DNA of 64,000 bases from Bathynomus jamesi (taxonomy: Eukaryota; Arthropoda; Malacostraca; Isopoda; Cirolanidae), in contig JAJOZX010002573.1 in the NCBI GenBank assembly GCA_023014485.1, positions 193,501 to 257,500 on the forward strand, in the 5' to 3' direction. Made by a program: the position numbers and the translations under genes. The notes beneath the pieces are model-generated. The model was not told the DNA's origin, did no database searches, and was given only the letters and a program-made list of their open reading frames with translations. How positions within the stretch are numbered: position 1 is the stretch's first letter; every line of letters starts with the position of its first letter. Shown piece after piece: positions 1 through 10,244 of this stretch.

Positions 1-571
1 GCGCCGTTTCTTTGGAACTGTTTAAGCTAGAGTATTGAGAAAAGTACCATTAGATTTGTCTCACTGAGATCTATAATGTCTGCTATTTTTAAGTCAATTT
101 GCCTTTTTATATATATATTAAAATAACCTATTCCTTTATTTTTACCAGTTGAGTTATAAGAACCGAGTCTTGTCTAGCTGGGTGAAACCCTGAAAAAAGA
201 GGCATCAACATAACTTTATATTTAAAAACGGCAGTTATTAGGTATTTACAATATATTTTATGGAAGCCATTATTGTTACATTGCTTAGTGCTTAGTGCAA
301 ATGCAGACAGAATGTGTTCCACTGGCACCTGGCAAAACACATTCTTTTGGCCGAAGCTCTGCAAATTTTGGAAATCCTATTTTAATTGTTGGATGGTTTG
401 TTTTAAAAAGCTCAAATGCTTCTTTTATGTTGCATAAGATTAGCGATTTTTGTTTTCTTTCCCGCCTACCATCAGCTCCTTTTACAAAAACTTAGTCTTT
501 CAACCCTGGCATTTGTCTACTCACATCTGGCGAATGATAGAAGTCAATTACTTTGGCAGCAGTTTCACTAT
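1..571. other. No gene recognised
   Basis: AT-rich sequence with only short open frames that look like chance. The stretch just before 572 borders the mariner foldback, and no terminal repeat of that element could be recognised here. Confidence 0.5.
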
Positions 572-876
572 CTAAAGGGGTTAAATCTGCTGATCTCGCT
601 GGCCAAGGTCTGTTGCTTCCACGTCCGATCCAGCGATTTGGAAAACGTTCATTTAGATAATCCTGAACAATTTTGGCATGGTGACAAGGAGCACCATCAT
701 GTTGATAGACGACGGGGATAGGATTGTTAGTACCGTCGTCTATCAACATGATGGTGCTCCTTGTCACTATGCCAAAATTGTTCAGGATTATCTAAATGGA
801 CGTTTTCCAAATCGCTGGATCGGACGCGGAAGCAACAGACCTTGGCCAGCGAGATCAGCAGATTTAACCCCTTTAG
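572..876. repeat. Head-to-head inverted duplication of a mariner catalytic segment
   Basis: The arms at 572-715 and 733-876 are reverse complements with only a few mismatches, separated by a 17-bp spacer. Each arm encodes the same piece of transposase, from just before the second catalytic Asp (motif QHDGAPCH) to the motif SADLTPLD. The left arm reads on the minus strand and the right arm on the plus strand. The right arm continues into the C-terminus while the left arm stops abruptly at 572. An inverted template switch during repair or transposition is the simplest inferred origin. Confidence 0.9.
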
Positions 877-1073
877 ATTTCTTTGCATGGGGCTTTATCA
901 AATCGCACGTCTATCAGACGAAGATTACGAGTCTTGAAAACTTACGTACACGTATACGAACTGCTGCAGATAACATAACCCCGCAAATGCTCCAGAATGT
1001 GTTTAGAAATGCTGCGGAACGATTTGAGCTGTGTAGGGATACTGATGGGCGTCACGTCGAATCCTACTCTTAA
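733..1073 (+). pseudogene. Mariner-type (DD41D) transposase, C-terminal fragment
   Basis: The C-terminal third of a Tc1/mariner transposase. Visible are the second catalytic Asp in QHDGAPCHYA and the third in ADLTPLDFFAWG, 41 residues apart, followed by the usual helical tail and a stop at 1,071-1,073. The N-terminal DNA-binding half and the first catalytic Asp are missing, replaced by the inverted copy of the same segment. The protein resembles the near-intact transposase at 8,339-9,391 but differs clearly, so it belongs to a related subfamily. No terminal inverted repeat was found downstream. It cannot be functional. Confidence 0.85.
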
Positions 1074-1640
1074 TTATTTAATAAATGTTACCATTTTATC
1101 ATTTTATGATTGAATTCCATATAATTTCCAAGTGCTTCACAAAAATAGATCCTGACTTTATGAATTATTATTATTTAGTCACAAAAAGAAAGTGCAAACA
1201 AAGGTCCATTCATTCAGAAGGTTAAAGTATATTTGCAGTTTTATTTCACTGATACAGTATATGAAAGATTTGCGTTACATGAAGAAAATAAAATTCCATA
1301 ATATCGACGTTCAACCTGATGCAAGTATATAGTTTTCATATTACAAACATTTCAGATTTTCAATGAAAATGACTATCCTTACATAACATAACCCGACTAA
1401 CCTAACATATCCAGACCTAACGTAATCGAGCGTAATCTAACCGGGCATAATGTAACCTAACCTAAGCTGTCTTAATTTAAGTTAACTTTTAACATCGACA
1501 TTATGCATGTCAATATTGTACAGATCAAGTTTGTTCCGCTACCAGAAAAATTTTAAATATAGATTCTCTCTATGCTATGCTTTTCCTACTGCACAGGAGT
1601 GAGTCAGGGATAGGAGGACTGCTTATTATATTTTCTTTTT
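1074..1640. other. No gene; degenerate CCTAA-like stretch at 1,385-1,476
   Basis: Non-coding. Between about 1,385 and 1,476 the motif CCTAA and variants (CGTAA, CATAA) recur every few bases. CCTAA is the complement of the arthropod telomere unit TTAGG, but the copies are irregular, so a degenerate satellite or chance is at least as likely as an interstitial telomere tract. Confidence 0.35.
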
Positions 1641-1647
1641 TATTTTA

Positions 1648-1650
<3 letters not shown>

Positions 1651-1696
<46 letters not shown>
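1651..1696. repeat. (GT)n microsatellite
   Basis: An uninterrupted run of GT dinucleotides of about 46 bp. Open frames encoding His-Thr repeats on the opposite strand are artefacts of it. Confidence 0.95.
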
Positions 1697-1698
<2 letters not shown>

Positions 1699-1699
1699 C

Positions 1700-3325
1700 G
1701 TAAAGCTTGGGTTGTTGATAGCTAACCATAAAAAGTGACTGTATGGCATAATAATATTTTCCCTCCAGTAGTAATTTCTTTTGGATGGGGAGGGGGGTGA
1801 GAATTGCTGTATTTTTATCCATAAATTTTTATTCCGCAAACATTTCCGCAATTTTACAGCTGCAAAAAAAGTTCACCAAAAAATAAAATTAAAGAATGGA
1901 AACCTAAATCATCAATGTTTGAGAAATAGCCTCGTGCTAGTTTGTTCTTTTATGACGTAAGAACATACAAATACTCAGCTTTGTTCTTTTACTTTAATAA
2001 CTGATTTATTTTGTAAAAGATCCCAGAATGCAAACACGTATCTAAATATTTCGAACTTTAAGGAAACTTTTTAAAACTTATTCTCTCTACACTTCCCACC
2101 GATGAAAGGGGGAGAAATTAAATTTAAGTTAGGTAATATCCGGTTTCCTTGCAGCAATTTTTTCTTATATGCTATTTAAGTACACAATATTTTAAATGAT
2201 TTTCTTTAGATACATGCAAACTTTAATCTTCCTCATCTTTACAACACTGGTATAAAAGAGAAAAAACAAACTTTTTCCAAAGCATTATTCCTATAGATTT
2301 TACTAAAGCTGTATGTTGTCATGCTTGAATTTTTATGCTGAAATGTACCATGTGATTACAAATGATCTTCCCGATTTTAAACATTTGTTATGAAAAAAAC
2401 TAACGAAGCTACAGCGAAAATCAAGATATACACATAAACGATCAGGCAATTGCTCATTCAGGAATGTTGTAACCTCAAAAGGAACGCAACAAAGCTCATA
2501 TTGAACTTCAATAGCTTGAAAATAAAACGTTTTGAGTTCTTCTTTATTTGTATCTCTTGCATTTTATTGTACCTTTGTTAGGTTTTTCATAATAAATGTT
2601 TAAAATCGGGAACATCATTTGTAATCACCCGGCACAGTGATGAATACAGATAATATGCCTAAAGTTCTGTTGTAAAAGATTTGTGTAATTCTATGTAAAT
2701 ACTGCAATTTACTCGTAGATCATAAATTCACTGATTTTTCCATAAAATTTTTAATTCTGTAGTTGGAGAATGAGGAAGGTTGAGGGCTGAGGGAAAAAGG
2801 TTACTACAGAGTTTATGAATTATCTTTGTTTATCAGTTAATAATTAATTAATAAAGGCAAACATGCAAGTGAGAGCTTATTTTTTCCTTAAACTTATATG
2901 CAGCTTTGTTTCGTTGATACATTGCATTGAAAAATTTAATATAACTTCGAACTTACATTCCCTGTGAGATAGGGATGGGCGTAACTGTTCTTATTTTTCT
3001 TACACAAAGATGGGTGTCTCGAGAAACTATTGTATTCGAGAACCAATCATAAAAAAAGTGAAGGCGTGGAAAGAGCTTATCTCTCGACGAAGGCTATTTT
3101 TTTTTTTTTTTTACTTTTTTGAAATTTTATTTTCATTCAGCGAAATGTACTTTCAATTTTTGACAATAATATAAATACCTCAGTGGTTCGAGTTTCCTTA
3201 GCACAAAGAAAGAAGGATATTTGAGATGATAAGTAATAGTTTTTGACAAGGATCAATCTTAGCTTGATGTCAGTTTCTGAAATTTAATAATTCGCAGTTT
3301 CACTTTAAAAAAAATAAAAAATATA
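1700..3325. other. No gene recognised; contains one MITE
   Basis: AT-rich DNA without a convincing open frame. It holds the foldback MITE at 2,352-2,628 and a 16-bp T tract near 3,097. Nothing else could be assigned. Confidence 0.5.
2352..2628. mobile_element. Foldback MITE with about 45-bp terminal inverted repeats
   Basis: The segments 2,352-2,398 and 2,585-2,628 are near-perfect reverse complements beginning GTGATTACAAATGAT and containing CCCGATTTTAAACATTT. The roughly 185-bp centre has no coding capacity. The size and long terminal repeats fit a non-autonomous DNA transposon. No clear target-site duplication was found, so the superfamily is not assigned. Confidence 0.7.
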
Positions 3326-4237
3326 CAGGGCGTCCCAAAAAAATGTATACACACTTTAACAGCTGATAGCTCAATTGATGTTTCTTTCTTTCCAAGTTAA
3401 ACCCATTAGAATTAATAATGGCAGTCAGACTAAGCTTTGAACAAAGGAAATTCATTCTAAAATGCTACTGGAAGTGTGAAAACGCAGTTGAAGTGCAAAG
3501 ACAGTTTAGGAGGGAGTTTCAAACAGATCCACCAACGCGACTTACCATCACTCGAATTAGAGATAAGTTTGAAGCCGATGGAACTGTTCAGAATGTCCAC
3601 AAGAAGCGTTCCGGAAGACCACGGACATCGACAAGCCCCACAAAGCAAGAAAGAGTACTGGAAACGTATCACCAATCACCAAAGTCCAAGAAAATCTGTG
3701 CGGCAAGCGAGTCGTGAGGTAGGAATTTCAGAATCGTCTGTCCAACGCATTTTGAAGCGCTGTCAATGGAAAAGTTACATTCCAAGATTAGTCCATGCTA
3801 TTAATGAAGATGATCCGGACCGAAGAGTGGAGTATTGCGAGTGGTACTTGGCACGATGTGGATGTGGATTGGACGAAGCGGTTTCGTAGAATACCCTCCG
3901 CGTTCACCAGACCTCACACCACTAGACTTTTTTAATGGGGATACTTAAAAGACAAAGTCTACGCTATAAAACCTGCAACAGTCGCTGAATTGAGAGCAGC
4001 CATTGAACGAGAATGCACACAAATACCAAACGAAATGTTTCGTGATGTTTGCGATTCCATTGCTTCGCGTTATCAGCAGTGCCTGGACCAGAACGGACGT
4101 CAGTTTGAAAACAGGCGTTGACAAAACAATTAAATAATGTCTGTAGATTCTATTACATTTTGAAAATGAAATGTATTTTAATAAACACTGCCTTTATAAT
4201 TATTTAAAGTGTGTATACATTTTTTTGGGACGCCCTG
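3326..4237 (+). mobile_element. Internally deleted mariner-like element with perfect ends
   Basis: Terminal inverted repeats of about 34 bp (CAGGGCGTCCCAAAAAAATG inward) match at 3,326-3,359 and 4,204-4,237. The element is flanked on both sides by TA, the mariner target duplication. At 912 bp it is shorter than a full-length element of about 1.2-1.3 kb because the middle of the transposase is gone. The TIR start resembles that of the DD41D element at 8,249 (GGGTGTCCCAAA). Confidence 0.93.
3418..4121 (+). pseudogene. Mariner-like transposase with DUF4817-type N-terminus, frameshifted and deleted
   Basis: The start at 3,418 follows the left terminal repeat directly. The N-terminus ([15 protein letters not shown], then [15 protein letters not shown] and SGRPRT) matches the helix-turn-helix domain annotated as DUF4817 in arthropod transposases. 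A frameshift near 3,680 moves the reading to the frame ending at 3,889, which carries [14 protein letters not shown]. The segment holding the first two catalytic Asp residues is deleted near 3,860-3,890. The C-terminal tail (RSPDLTPLDF-like region, then FENRR) follows in a third frame to a stop at 4,119. Dead copy. Confidence 0.85.
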
Positions 4238-4286
4238 TATATATATATACGCGATGAATTTCACAATTAAACACGTGAAATGATGA

Positions 4287-4437
4287 ATGATGCAAACCCA
4301 CAAAGAAAAAGAAAAATGATTCCAAGGCCTTTTGTTTATTCAGAAGTACACCTCGTCAGGGGAGGTGACGAGGTGTACTTCTGAATACAGGAAAGGCCTT
4401 GGAATCATTTTTCTTTTTCCTTGCGGATTTGTATCAT
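4287..4437. repeat. Near-perfect 72-bp-arm hairpin
   Basis: The arms 4,287-4,358 and 4,366-4,437 are reverse complements with few mismatches and a 7-bp loop (GGGGAGG). There is no coding content. It could be a tiny foldback element or an inverted duplication. It lies between two TA-inserting transposons. Confidence 0.85.
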
Positions 4438-4514
4438 ATATATATGAATACGAGCGTAGATTTTTTGCTGATCTCTGTTACGCTACGTTCGAGCATCTGT
4501 TTATCGTATTACTA

Positions 4515-5875
4515 CGGGGCTCCAATAAACCTTAGCCCCCCCCCCCGCCCATGGCCTAAACCATTAGAGGTACAGTAAAACTAAACATACCTTACAAGAG
4601 AATTTAATCCTGCACTTAATTAAAACTTGGTGTTCCCGCCATTGGCTTCCAAGACAGCCTGAATTCGCTTTGAGTAGCTTGCCACAAGTGACGTGAATAG
4701 ATCTTGATCGTTACGCAAATTTGCTAAAACAGTTTCAATGTGTTGCGTCATTGTATCCTTCGAAAATCGATTTGCTGCAGGTTCTTGAAACAAGAGACAT
4801 TCAACCTTGTCCTTTATAACTGATCCAATGTGTTCACAGACGTTCAGGTCAGGAAAATTTCCTGGCCATTCTTTATTTCCAAAGAAATCGATCTCATGGT
4901 TCCGCAACAACTGTTGAGTGGCTGATACCTTAAAGCAGGGGGCCTTATCTTGCAGAAGTGTGACCTGATCGACATCCATAACATTGTTTGGGTTTCTTAG
5001 AAAAGGAATGACATGCTGGGATAGAATAATATCACGAAAATACTGTCCATCCCAACTCTGACCATTTGGCTTCAGCACCCACATGAGCTTCTTTGCAGTG
5101 AACAAAACAAACACACCAACACAGTCTGGACTTTTTAATAATTCGCGATAATGTTCATTGTCATCGATTTCATCTGGTGTTGTGGCCCACACTCGACCAT
5201 TTTGGTAGTTAGGCCGACGTGTTACGTAAACAGAAAATTCATCGGAGACAGCTAAATGCATGAAATCATCCACATCCCAATCTTCAAGATAATGGGTAAA
5301 CTACATTCTGAAATCGATGTTAAATTGAGTTTTTCTTGGCTTTGGAAGTTCATGCCAAACCTTTAAACCTTGCCTTTGACGGTACAGTCGAATGATCTCA
5401 CCACTAACGATCTTTCCTCACAACACTTCGATCTCTCTAGAAAGTTTAGCACAGCTGTTTTTCCGCTTACGCGTACCGCTTTCAATGATGTCCTTTGTTT
5501 CCTGAGAGAGTGGCAAATTTGGGCGCCCAGATTTGGTTGTATCCATTTCACATTCATCCAAAGTTTTATTCCAATTTCTTTTGACGAAGTCCTCACTTCT
5601 TCGCAACTTTTTGGCAACCAATGAACGTGTTATAAAGGTGGCTCCAGCATCACGAGCTTCCCGAAATGTTATTGCTCGTATGCGATCTATCACACGTTGC
5701 CTCTCCGAATCACCAATTAATTGAGAAGCCATTATATTATCACTTTATCAGCTAGAGTAATTTTAATACCTGCAATAAATAAAGAATTTTATATATTTTT
5801 CTAATCACTAAAAACTTCGATATAAGTAAACATGTAAGCTGCAAATGGGGGGGGCTAAGGTTTTTTAGAACCCCT
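4515..5875 (-). mobile_element. Tc1/mariner element, DD37E type
   Basis: Ends at 4,515 (CGGGGCTCCAATAAACCTTA) and 5,875 (complement AGGGGTTCTAAAAAACCTTA) form imperfect inverted repeats that continue into C-rich runs, and TA flanks both ends. The enclosed minus-strand transposase is frameshifted. At 1,361 bp the length is normal for the group, so the copy is nearly complete but inactive. Confidence 0.88.
4620..5732 (-). pseudogene. Tc1/mariner transposase (DD37E), frameshifted
   Basis: The N-terminal part (5,732 down to 5,418, beginning MASQLIGDSERQRVIDRIRA) contains a helix-turn-helix-like DNA-binding region and the GRP motif typical of Tc1/mariner. The frame breaks around 5,275-5,418. The C-terminal part from 5,273 to 4,620 includes MHLAVSDEFSVYV with the first catalytic Asp, LLQDKAPCFK with the second, and FPDLNVCEHIG with a catalytic Glu 37 residues later. 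That Asp-37-Glu spacing is the known DD37E group. The transposase cuts and pastes its own element using the end repeats; this copy needs at least one frameshift undone and is presumed dead. Confidence 0.85.
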
Positions 5876-6654
5876 TATATTACTATTATAATACTAATTG
5901 TTAATAATTTATTTCACAAATTTCTCTACATTCATTAAGTTTAATAAATGAAAGTATACGAAGGAGAAGATTGTATAAGGAAGAGATTGCTGATACCAAC
6001 CGAGCAAGGAAGTTCTCCGGGGATGGGGGACGTGTTTCTCCTGTCACTGTCCTCCTGTCTCCTGTCACTGTCGTCCTGTCTTCTGTCACTATCTTCCTGT
6101 CCTCCTCTTTTTCCTTGTCTCATCTACCCTGTGAGCAGTCCAGCATGCTCTCAGACACACGCCTCTCTCCCTTTTCTTCACTACATATACATGCATCTTA
6201 CATGCTACATAATCATTAAAAATTTTAAAAAAAATTGGACCTTGATTTTCTTTCTCTTCTTCCTCTATGAGGGCAAGGAAGCGTTTTGGCGGGCGTTCGC
6301 CCATGGTCCCTCCTTCCTCCATATAAAAATTCATTAAACCACTTCAAAAGCTTAGTTTTAATGAAACAATATACTCATTGGTGTAAAGACTGTTTAAGCA
6401 AAATAAAATTTAATTTATGATATTAAACTAGAATTTAGCGTGCAACATTCATCTAATAAGACGCGTTCGTTTTTTTAAATTCGAAAATGTTTTGTTTTGA
6501 GTTATTTACAAGATGCACCTTTCACCATTATTTTAGGATTTTAAGTCCATTTTTATGCAGGAAAACTTCCACCCCTATCTCTCCCACAGAAGACTAGTTT
6601 AGTGACTGAAGTAATGAGGGTTCAAATTGGAGTCAATTAAATCAATCAGTACGT
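5876..6654. other. No gene; short CT-rich tandem repeat
   Basis: Non-coding. About 6,034-6,115 holds a degenerate tandem repeat of roughly 22 bp built on CTGTCACTGTCNTCCTGTCT. Open frames of 60-130 codons across it on both strands are produced by this composition. Confidence 0.5.
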
Positions 6655-6678
6655 CTACCTATCTATCTATCTATCTAT

Positions 6679-6714
<36 letters not shown>
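6655..6714. repeat. (CTAT)n followed by (TA)n microsatellite
   Basis: Five or so CTAT units are followed by about 17 TA units. The hAT-like element at 6,715 begins directly at its edge. Confidence 0.9.
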
Positions 6715-6717
<3 letters not shown>

Positions 6718-7603
6718 TGATGTAGGTCTCGAGATCGGTTTCGGTCTCGAGACCGATCTCGAGACCCAATTTGCAGATCTCGATCTCGATCTCAGTCTCC
6801 GCTATTTAGATCTCGGTCTCGATCTCGGTCTCAACAGATGCGGTCTCGGTTTTTCTTCCCGAGACCTTTCGAGACCTCTCGAGACCGTATTGAAAAATAC
6901 ATATTATTGGCATACTCATGATGGTGGTTTGGTTGAACAGACACAATTCAGAATGTTTTTGAAAGTTTGTAAAAGTAAGGGACTCTAGGTATTCACTAAT
7001 CAGTCACCCTGTTTTGAGTTGCCACGTTTGTCTTGCGGGGGTGTGTGGGTCTGGATTTTTTTAGGTTAGCGCTCCAAAAAAATTTTCCCCCTCCCCGCCC
7101 CCGTCAGATTAATTTTATTGAAAATGGAAACACTAAATAGAGAATTATATATATTATATATATAAATATATATTATAAGGCCACTTAGTGTTGCCAAACG
7201 GCGTGTCAACCTCTGTGGCGTGATAAAAACGATTATCCTCCCATCCAATATGTATTTAAAAAAATAAAATGCTTCACACAAAAATAATGCAAGAAATACA
7301 GCATAAAGAAAACAGTGCCGATAAATTCAATAAAGCATAGAATAACTCGACAACCCTTCACATCACTTACATTTACAACGTACCGATCCATAGAACAAAT
7401 CGCAATTGCCAATTGTAAATGTTAAAAAATTACGTCATCAATGATGTCACGGTCTCGATCTCGATCTCGGTCTCGAATTTTAAGGGTCTCGATCTCGGAA
7501 GGTAGATCTCGATCTCGAACCTTTGATCTCGGTCTCGATCTTGGTCTCACAGGACCAGGTCTCGGTCTCAGTCTCGGACTTGGTGGTCTCGACTACATCA
7601 CTG
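6715..7603. mobile_element. Non-autonomous hAT-like element with subterminal GATCTC/GGTCTC arrays
   Basis: Inverted ends CAGTGATGTAGGTCTCGA at 6,715 and its complement ending at 7,603 begin with the CAGTG typical of hAT termini. Inside each end lies a 150-200-bp array of GATCTC and GGTCTC hexamers (6,730-6,890 and 7,450-7,590), in opposite orientation at the two ends. The middle 560 bp is AT-rich and non-coding. The flanks are TA microsatellite, so the 8-bp duplication cannot be read. Such subterminal arrays are plausible transposase-binding sites, which is inference. Confidence 0.75.
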
Positions 7604-7648
7604 ATATGTATATATATATGTATGTATTATATATATATATATATATAT

Positions 7649-8166
7649 GTCAAACACAGACCGTGCATGGAACAAGGAACTCTTCTGGGAAAATTAAATC
7701 CACTATAGTCCGAATAAGTAATGGTAAATGACCATTCTGAGTTTGTGTATACTAAACGGACGTGTTTCGTGCCTTGAAAAGTGGACGCTCAATGTCCCGG
7801 TTGAGGTTTAAGTTTTGTTTTTTTGGCTAAAAATACAATAGTTACCCCCTTTTTCTTTGATTTATTCAACACGACGTGAATGCAACGAGTCTTTTACTTA
7901 TATAGAGGTTCTGAGTGTAGGGATCTAGGCTTGCTTTAAACCCTAGATCCACGTCCCAAAGCTGGATCCTGTCTGCTTTGCAGATAGCTGGTGAGGGAAG
8001 CTATATTTATGGGATCTCTTTGCGAGAGACCCGTTGCCCACGTCGGGCTAAATCATGAAAAAGGAAAAAACTATGGTATTTGTCATTTACCATTACTTAT
8101 TCGGACTATAGTGGATTTAATTTTCCCAGAAGAGTTCCTTGTTCCATGCACGGTCTGTGTTTGACA
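7649..8166. repeat. Foldback with about 83-bp arms, plus a direct repeat
   Basis: The arms 7,649-7,731 and 8,082-8,166 are near-perfect reverse complements (TGTCAAACACAGACCGTGCA inward). The 350-bp loop has no gene. In addition ACCATTCTGAGTTTGTGTAT occurs in direct orientation at about 7,731 and 8,184, once just inside the left arm and once just outside the right arm. The sequence then enters the TA tract holding the mariner at 8,249. Confidence 0.85.
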
Positions 8167-8196
8167 TATGATGTTCTCAGGGAACCATTCTGAGTT

Positions 8197-8248
<52 letters not shown>

Positions 8249-8252
<4 letters not shown>

Positions 8253-9450
8253 GTCCCAAAGTCCGGCATCATAGGAGAAATTCATATTTTTTATTTCTAC
8301 AAACCATAATTCATATTTTTCTCTTTCTACAGGCCATAATGTCTGTGAGCAAGGAAGAACGAATCCAGATAATTCTACTCATAGGAAATCGGAGTCAAAG
8401 AGAAGCCGCTGCTGAATTTAACAGACTGCATCCAGACCGCGAGCCAATAACACAGAGTTGTGTTAGCAGACTTGTTGCAAAGTTTAAGGAAACAGGATCC
8501 ATAGAAGATAAACCACGCAGTGGACCTTCAAGGAGGTTCACTGACGATGATACAGTGACTGCTATCCTGGCTCATTTTAACAGAAGTCCCAATAAGTCTC
8601 TTCGGCGATTGTCCGCCGAGACAGGAGTGTCGAAAAGTAGCATCCATCGCATTCTTCAGGCTCACAAATGGCATCCATATAAACTTCAGATCCTACAGAA
8701 ATTAAGCGAAGATGATCCCGACCGGCGGATGGAATTTTGTGAATGGGCTACGGTACAATATGCCCGGGATGCCAATTTCCCGTCCACCATTCTGCTCAGT
8801 GACGAGGCTGTTTTTTATGGAAATGGTGAGGTAAATCGACAGAACACCCGCTACTGGTTTCAAAACAACCTTCACTGGTATACCTCTTCAAAGGAACAAG
8901 GTGCATCTCGGGTGATGGTATGGTGTGGCATTTGGAAGGATCGCATCATAGGCCCCTTCTTTTTCGATGAACATGTCACTGGAGGCACCTACCTATGTAT
9001 GCTCAAGGAAGAAGCATTTCCCAGTGTCTTGAACGAAGAAAGAAATTTCCCAACATGGTTCCAGCAAGACGGCGCTCCTCCACATTACAGCACCCAAGTA
9101 AGGGAATACCTGTACCAACAATTCCCTGGTCATTGGATAGGACATCGAGGGCCTGTGGAATGGCTAGCTAGAAGCCCGGATCTCACGCCACTAGATTTTT
9201 ATCTCTGGGGCCATTTGAAAGCGCTGGTATACGCAGAGAAAATTAGGAGTGTTGAACATTTGCGGCAGCGCCTTATTGGGGCATGTAACACCATTACTCC
9301 TGACATCATTCACCGTGTGCTTGCTGACTGGGTATCACGTCTGAATTTGTGTACTGAAAACAATGGTGGACATATTGAGCACGTTCTGTAAATAAAATCT
9401 TTTGTTTTGCCTTTTTTTATTATTTTTCCTATGATGCCGGACTTATGGGG

Positions 9451-9453
<3 letters not shown>
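8249..9453 (+). mobile_element. Near-intact DD41D mariner-like element
   Basis: Terminal inverted repeats start GGGTGTCCCAAAGTCCGGCA at 8,249 and, on the complement, GGGCCCCATAAGTCCGGCAT at 9,453. Both ends abut TA, and the element sits inside a (TA)n tract that continues on each side (8,200-8,248 and 9,454-9,491). At 1,205 bp with one uninterrupted transposase frame, it is the best-preserved mariner in the window. Confidence 0.94.
8339..9391 (+). CDS. Mariner-like transposase, DD41D, apparently intact (350 aa)
   Basis: A cut-and-paste transposase expected to bind the flanking terminal repeats in the nucleus and move the element into TA sites. I chose the ATG at 8,339 because it lies 60 bp inside the left repeat and starts the domain (MSVSKEERIQIILLI); the frame extends upstream only through TA repeat. 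Residues 1-110 hold a helix-turn-helix region with GPSRR and SKSSIHRIL. The catalytic core shows D155 (LLSDEAVF), D244 (FQQDGAPPHY) and D286 (PDLTPLDFYLWG). The D244-D286 gap of 41 residues puts it with the DD41D (rosa-like) group of Tc1/mariner. No stop or frameshift was seen. Activity is unknown. Confidence 0.93.
   Translation: MSVSKEERIQIILLIGNRSQREAAAEFNRLHPDREPITQSCVSRLVAKFKETGSIEDKPRSGPSRRFTDDDTVTAILAHFNRSPNKSLRRLSAETGVSKSSIHRILQAHKWHPYKLQILQKLSEDDPDRRMEFCEWATVQYARDANFPSTILLSDEAVFYGNGEVNRQNTRYWFQNNLHWYTSSKEQGASRVMVWCGIWKDRIIGPFFFDEHVTGGTYLCMLKEEAFPSVLNEERNFPTWFQQDGAPPHYSTQVREYLYQQFPGHWIGHRGPVEWLARSPDLTPLDFYLWGHLKALVYAEKIRSVEHLRQRLIGACNTITPDIIHRVLADWVSRLNLCTENNGGHIEHVL

Positions 9454-9491
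<38 letters not shown>
9454..9491. repeat. (TA)n microsatellite
   Basis: A run of TA repeats between the mariner and the TAAGGGTGGTCC terminus at 9,492. Confidence 0.95.
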
Positions 9492-9496
<5 letters not shown>

Positions 9497-9814
9497 GTGG
9501 TCCTTAAAAACGAAAGTTGGAAATTTTATGATTTCACCCCCTAAATGTGCTCGAATATTAGGAAAAACAGTTCCTGTGAAATATTGTAATTGATGATTAT
9601 TTAGAGGTCGACCAAAGCCTGTGACGTTTCATTATGTGATCGGCCCAAGTTGCACTCAGCATTTATTAGCAATTTGTAATAATATAAATTTTTTGTTTTT
9701 TCAGCAATCATTTTAGACATAAATTTTATATATACACACATATATATATATAATAACCATAATCTTATTGTAGTGTGAAGGAAGATTTAATTAATTTAAC
9801 GGAATAACATCAGT
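9492..9814 (+). mobile_element. Terminus of a TAAGGTGGTCC-type element
   Basis: The sequence beginning TAAGGGTGGTCC at 9,492 matches the reverse complement of the right terminus at 51,792 (TAAGGTGGTCCG). The match continues inward in patches (GAAAGTT, AAATTTTA, TCACCC, ATTTAGAGGT-GACC). It also resembles the terminus TAGGGTGGCCC of the intact element at 44,540. It lies directly outside the left end of the giant palindrome. I infer the left end of the element whose right part is 49,758-51,792. Confidence 0.6.
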
Positions 9815-10244
9815 AGAATGGGCGCAAACGGAAAGAGTGCAATGCAATTCCAAATGTTGATCAGTATTGCAAAGGAAATGTTGCAATAGGTTATGCAACA
9901 AAGGTGGAGAAGGAATGTTCCAGGAGGTTATGCAACAAGGGGTTATGCAACTATAGGGGAGGGGTTACCTCTTTGGGGAGAAGGGGGGAGGCCTCACCCC
10001 CCAAAGGGATAAACCTAACCTAAGAGAGAGGAGGAGGAGAGAGAAGAGAGGTGTTTGCTTGACAGGAGCCAAGCGCATATTAAGACTTCATCCCAGCGCT
10101 TTCTGTCTTATAAGCCCCTAATCAGCCAGTAGGCTTAATCCGCCAGTGCCTACAGGCATTATCAGCCAGTTGGCACAGTGTATACAACGTTTGGACAAAT
10201 GCACGTACACTCCCGCCTACATGCCCATAAAATATTACACACAC

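Noticed and set aside
1385..1476. Interstitial telomere (TTAGG)n
   Set aside because: The CCTAA units are too irregular and mixed with CGTAA and CATAA words to support a telomere tract.
8168..8338. N-terminal extension of the mariner frame through Tyr-Ile repeats
   Set aside because: It is the translation of a TA microsatellite outside the element; the ATG at 8,339 is inside the left terminal repeat and begins the recognised domain.
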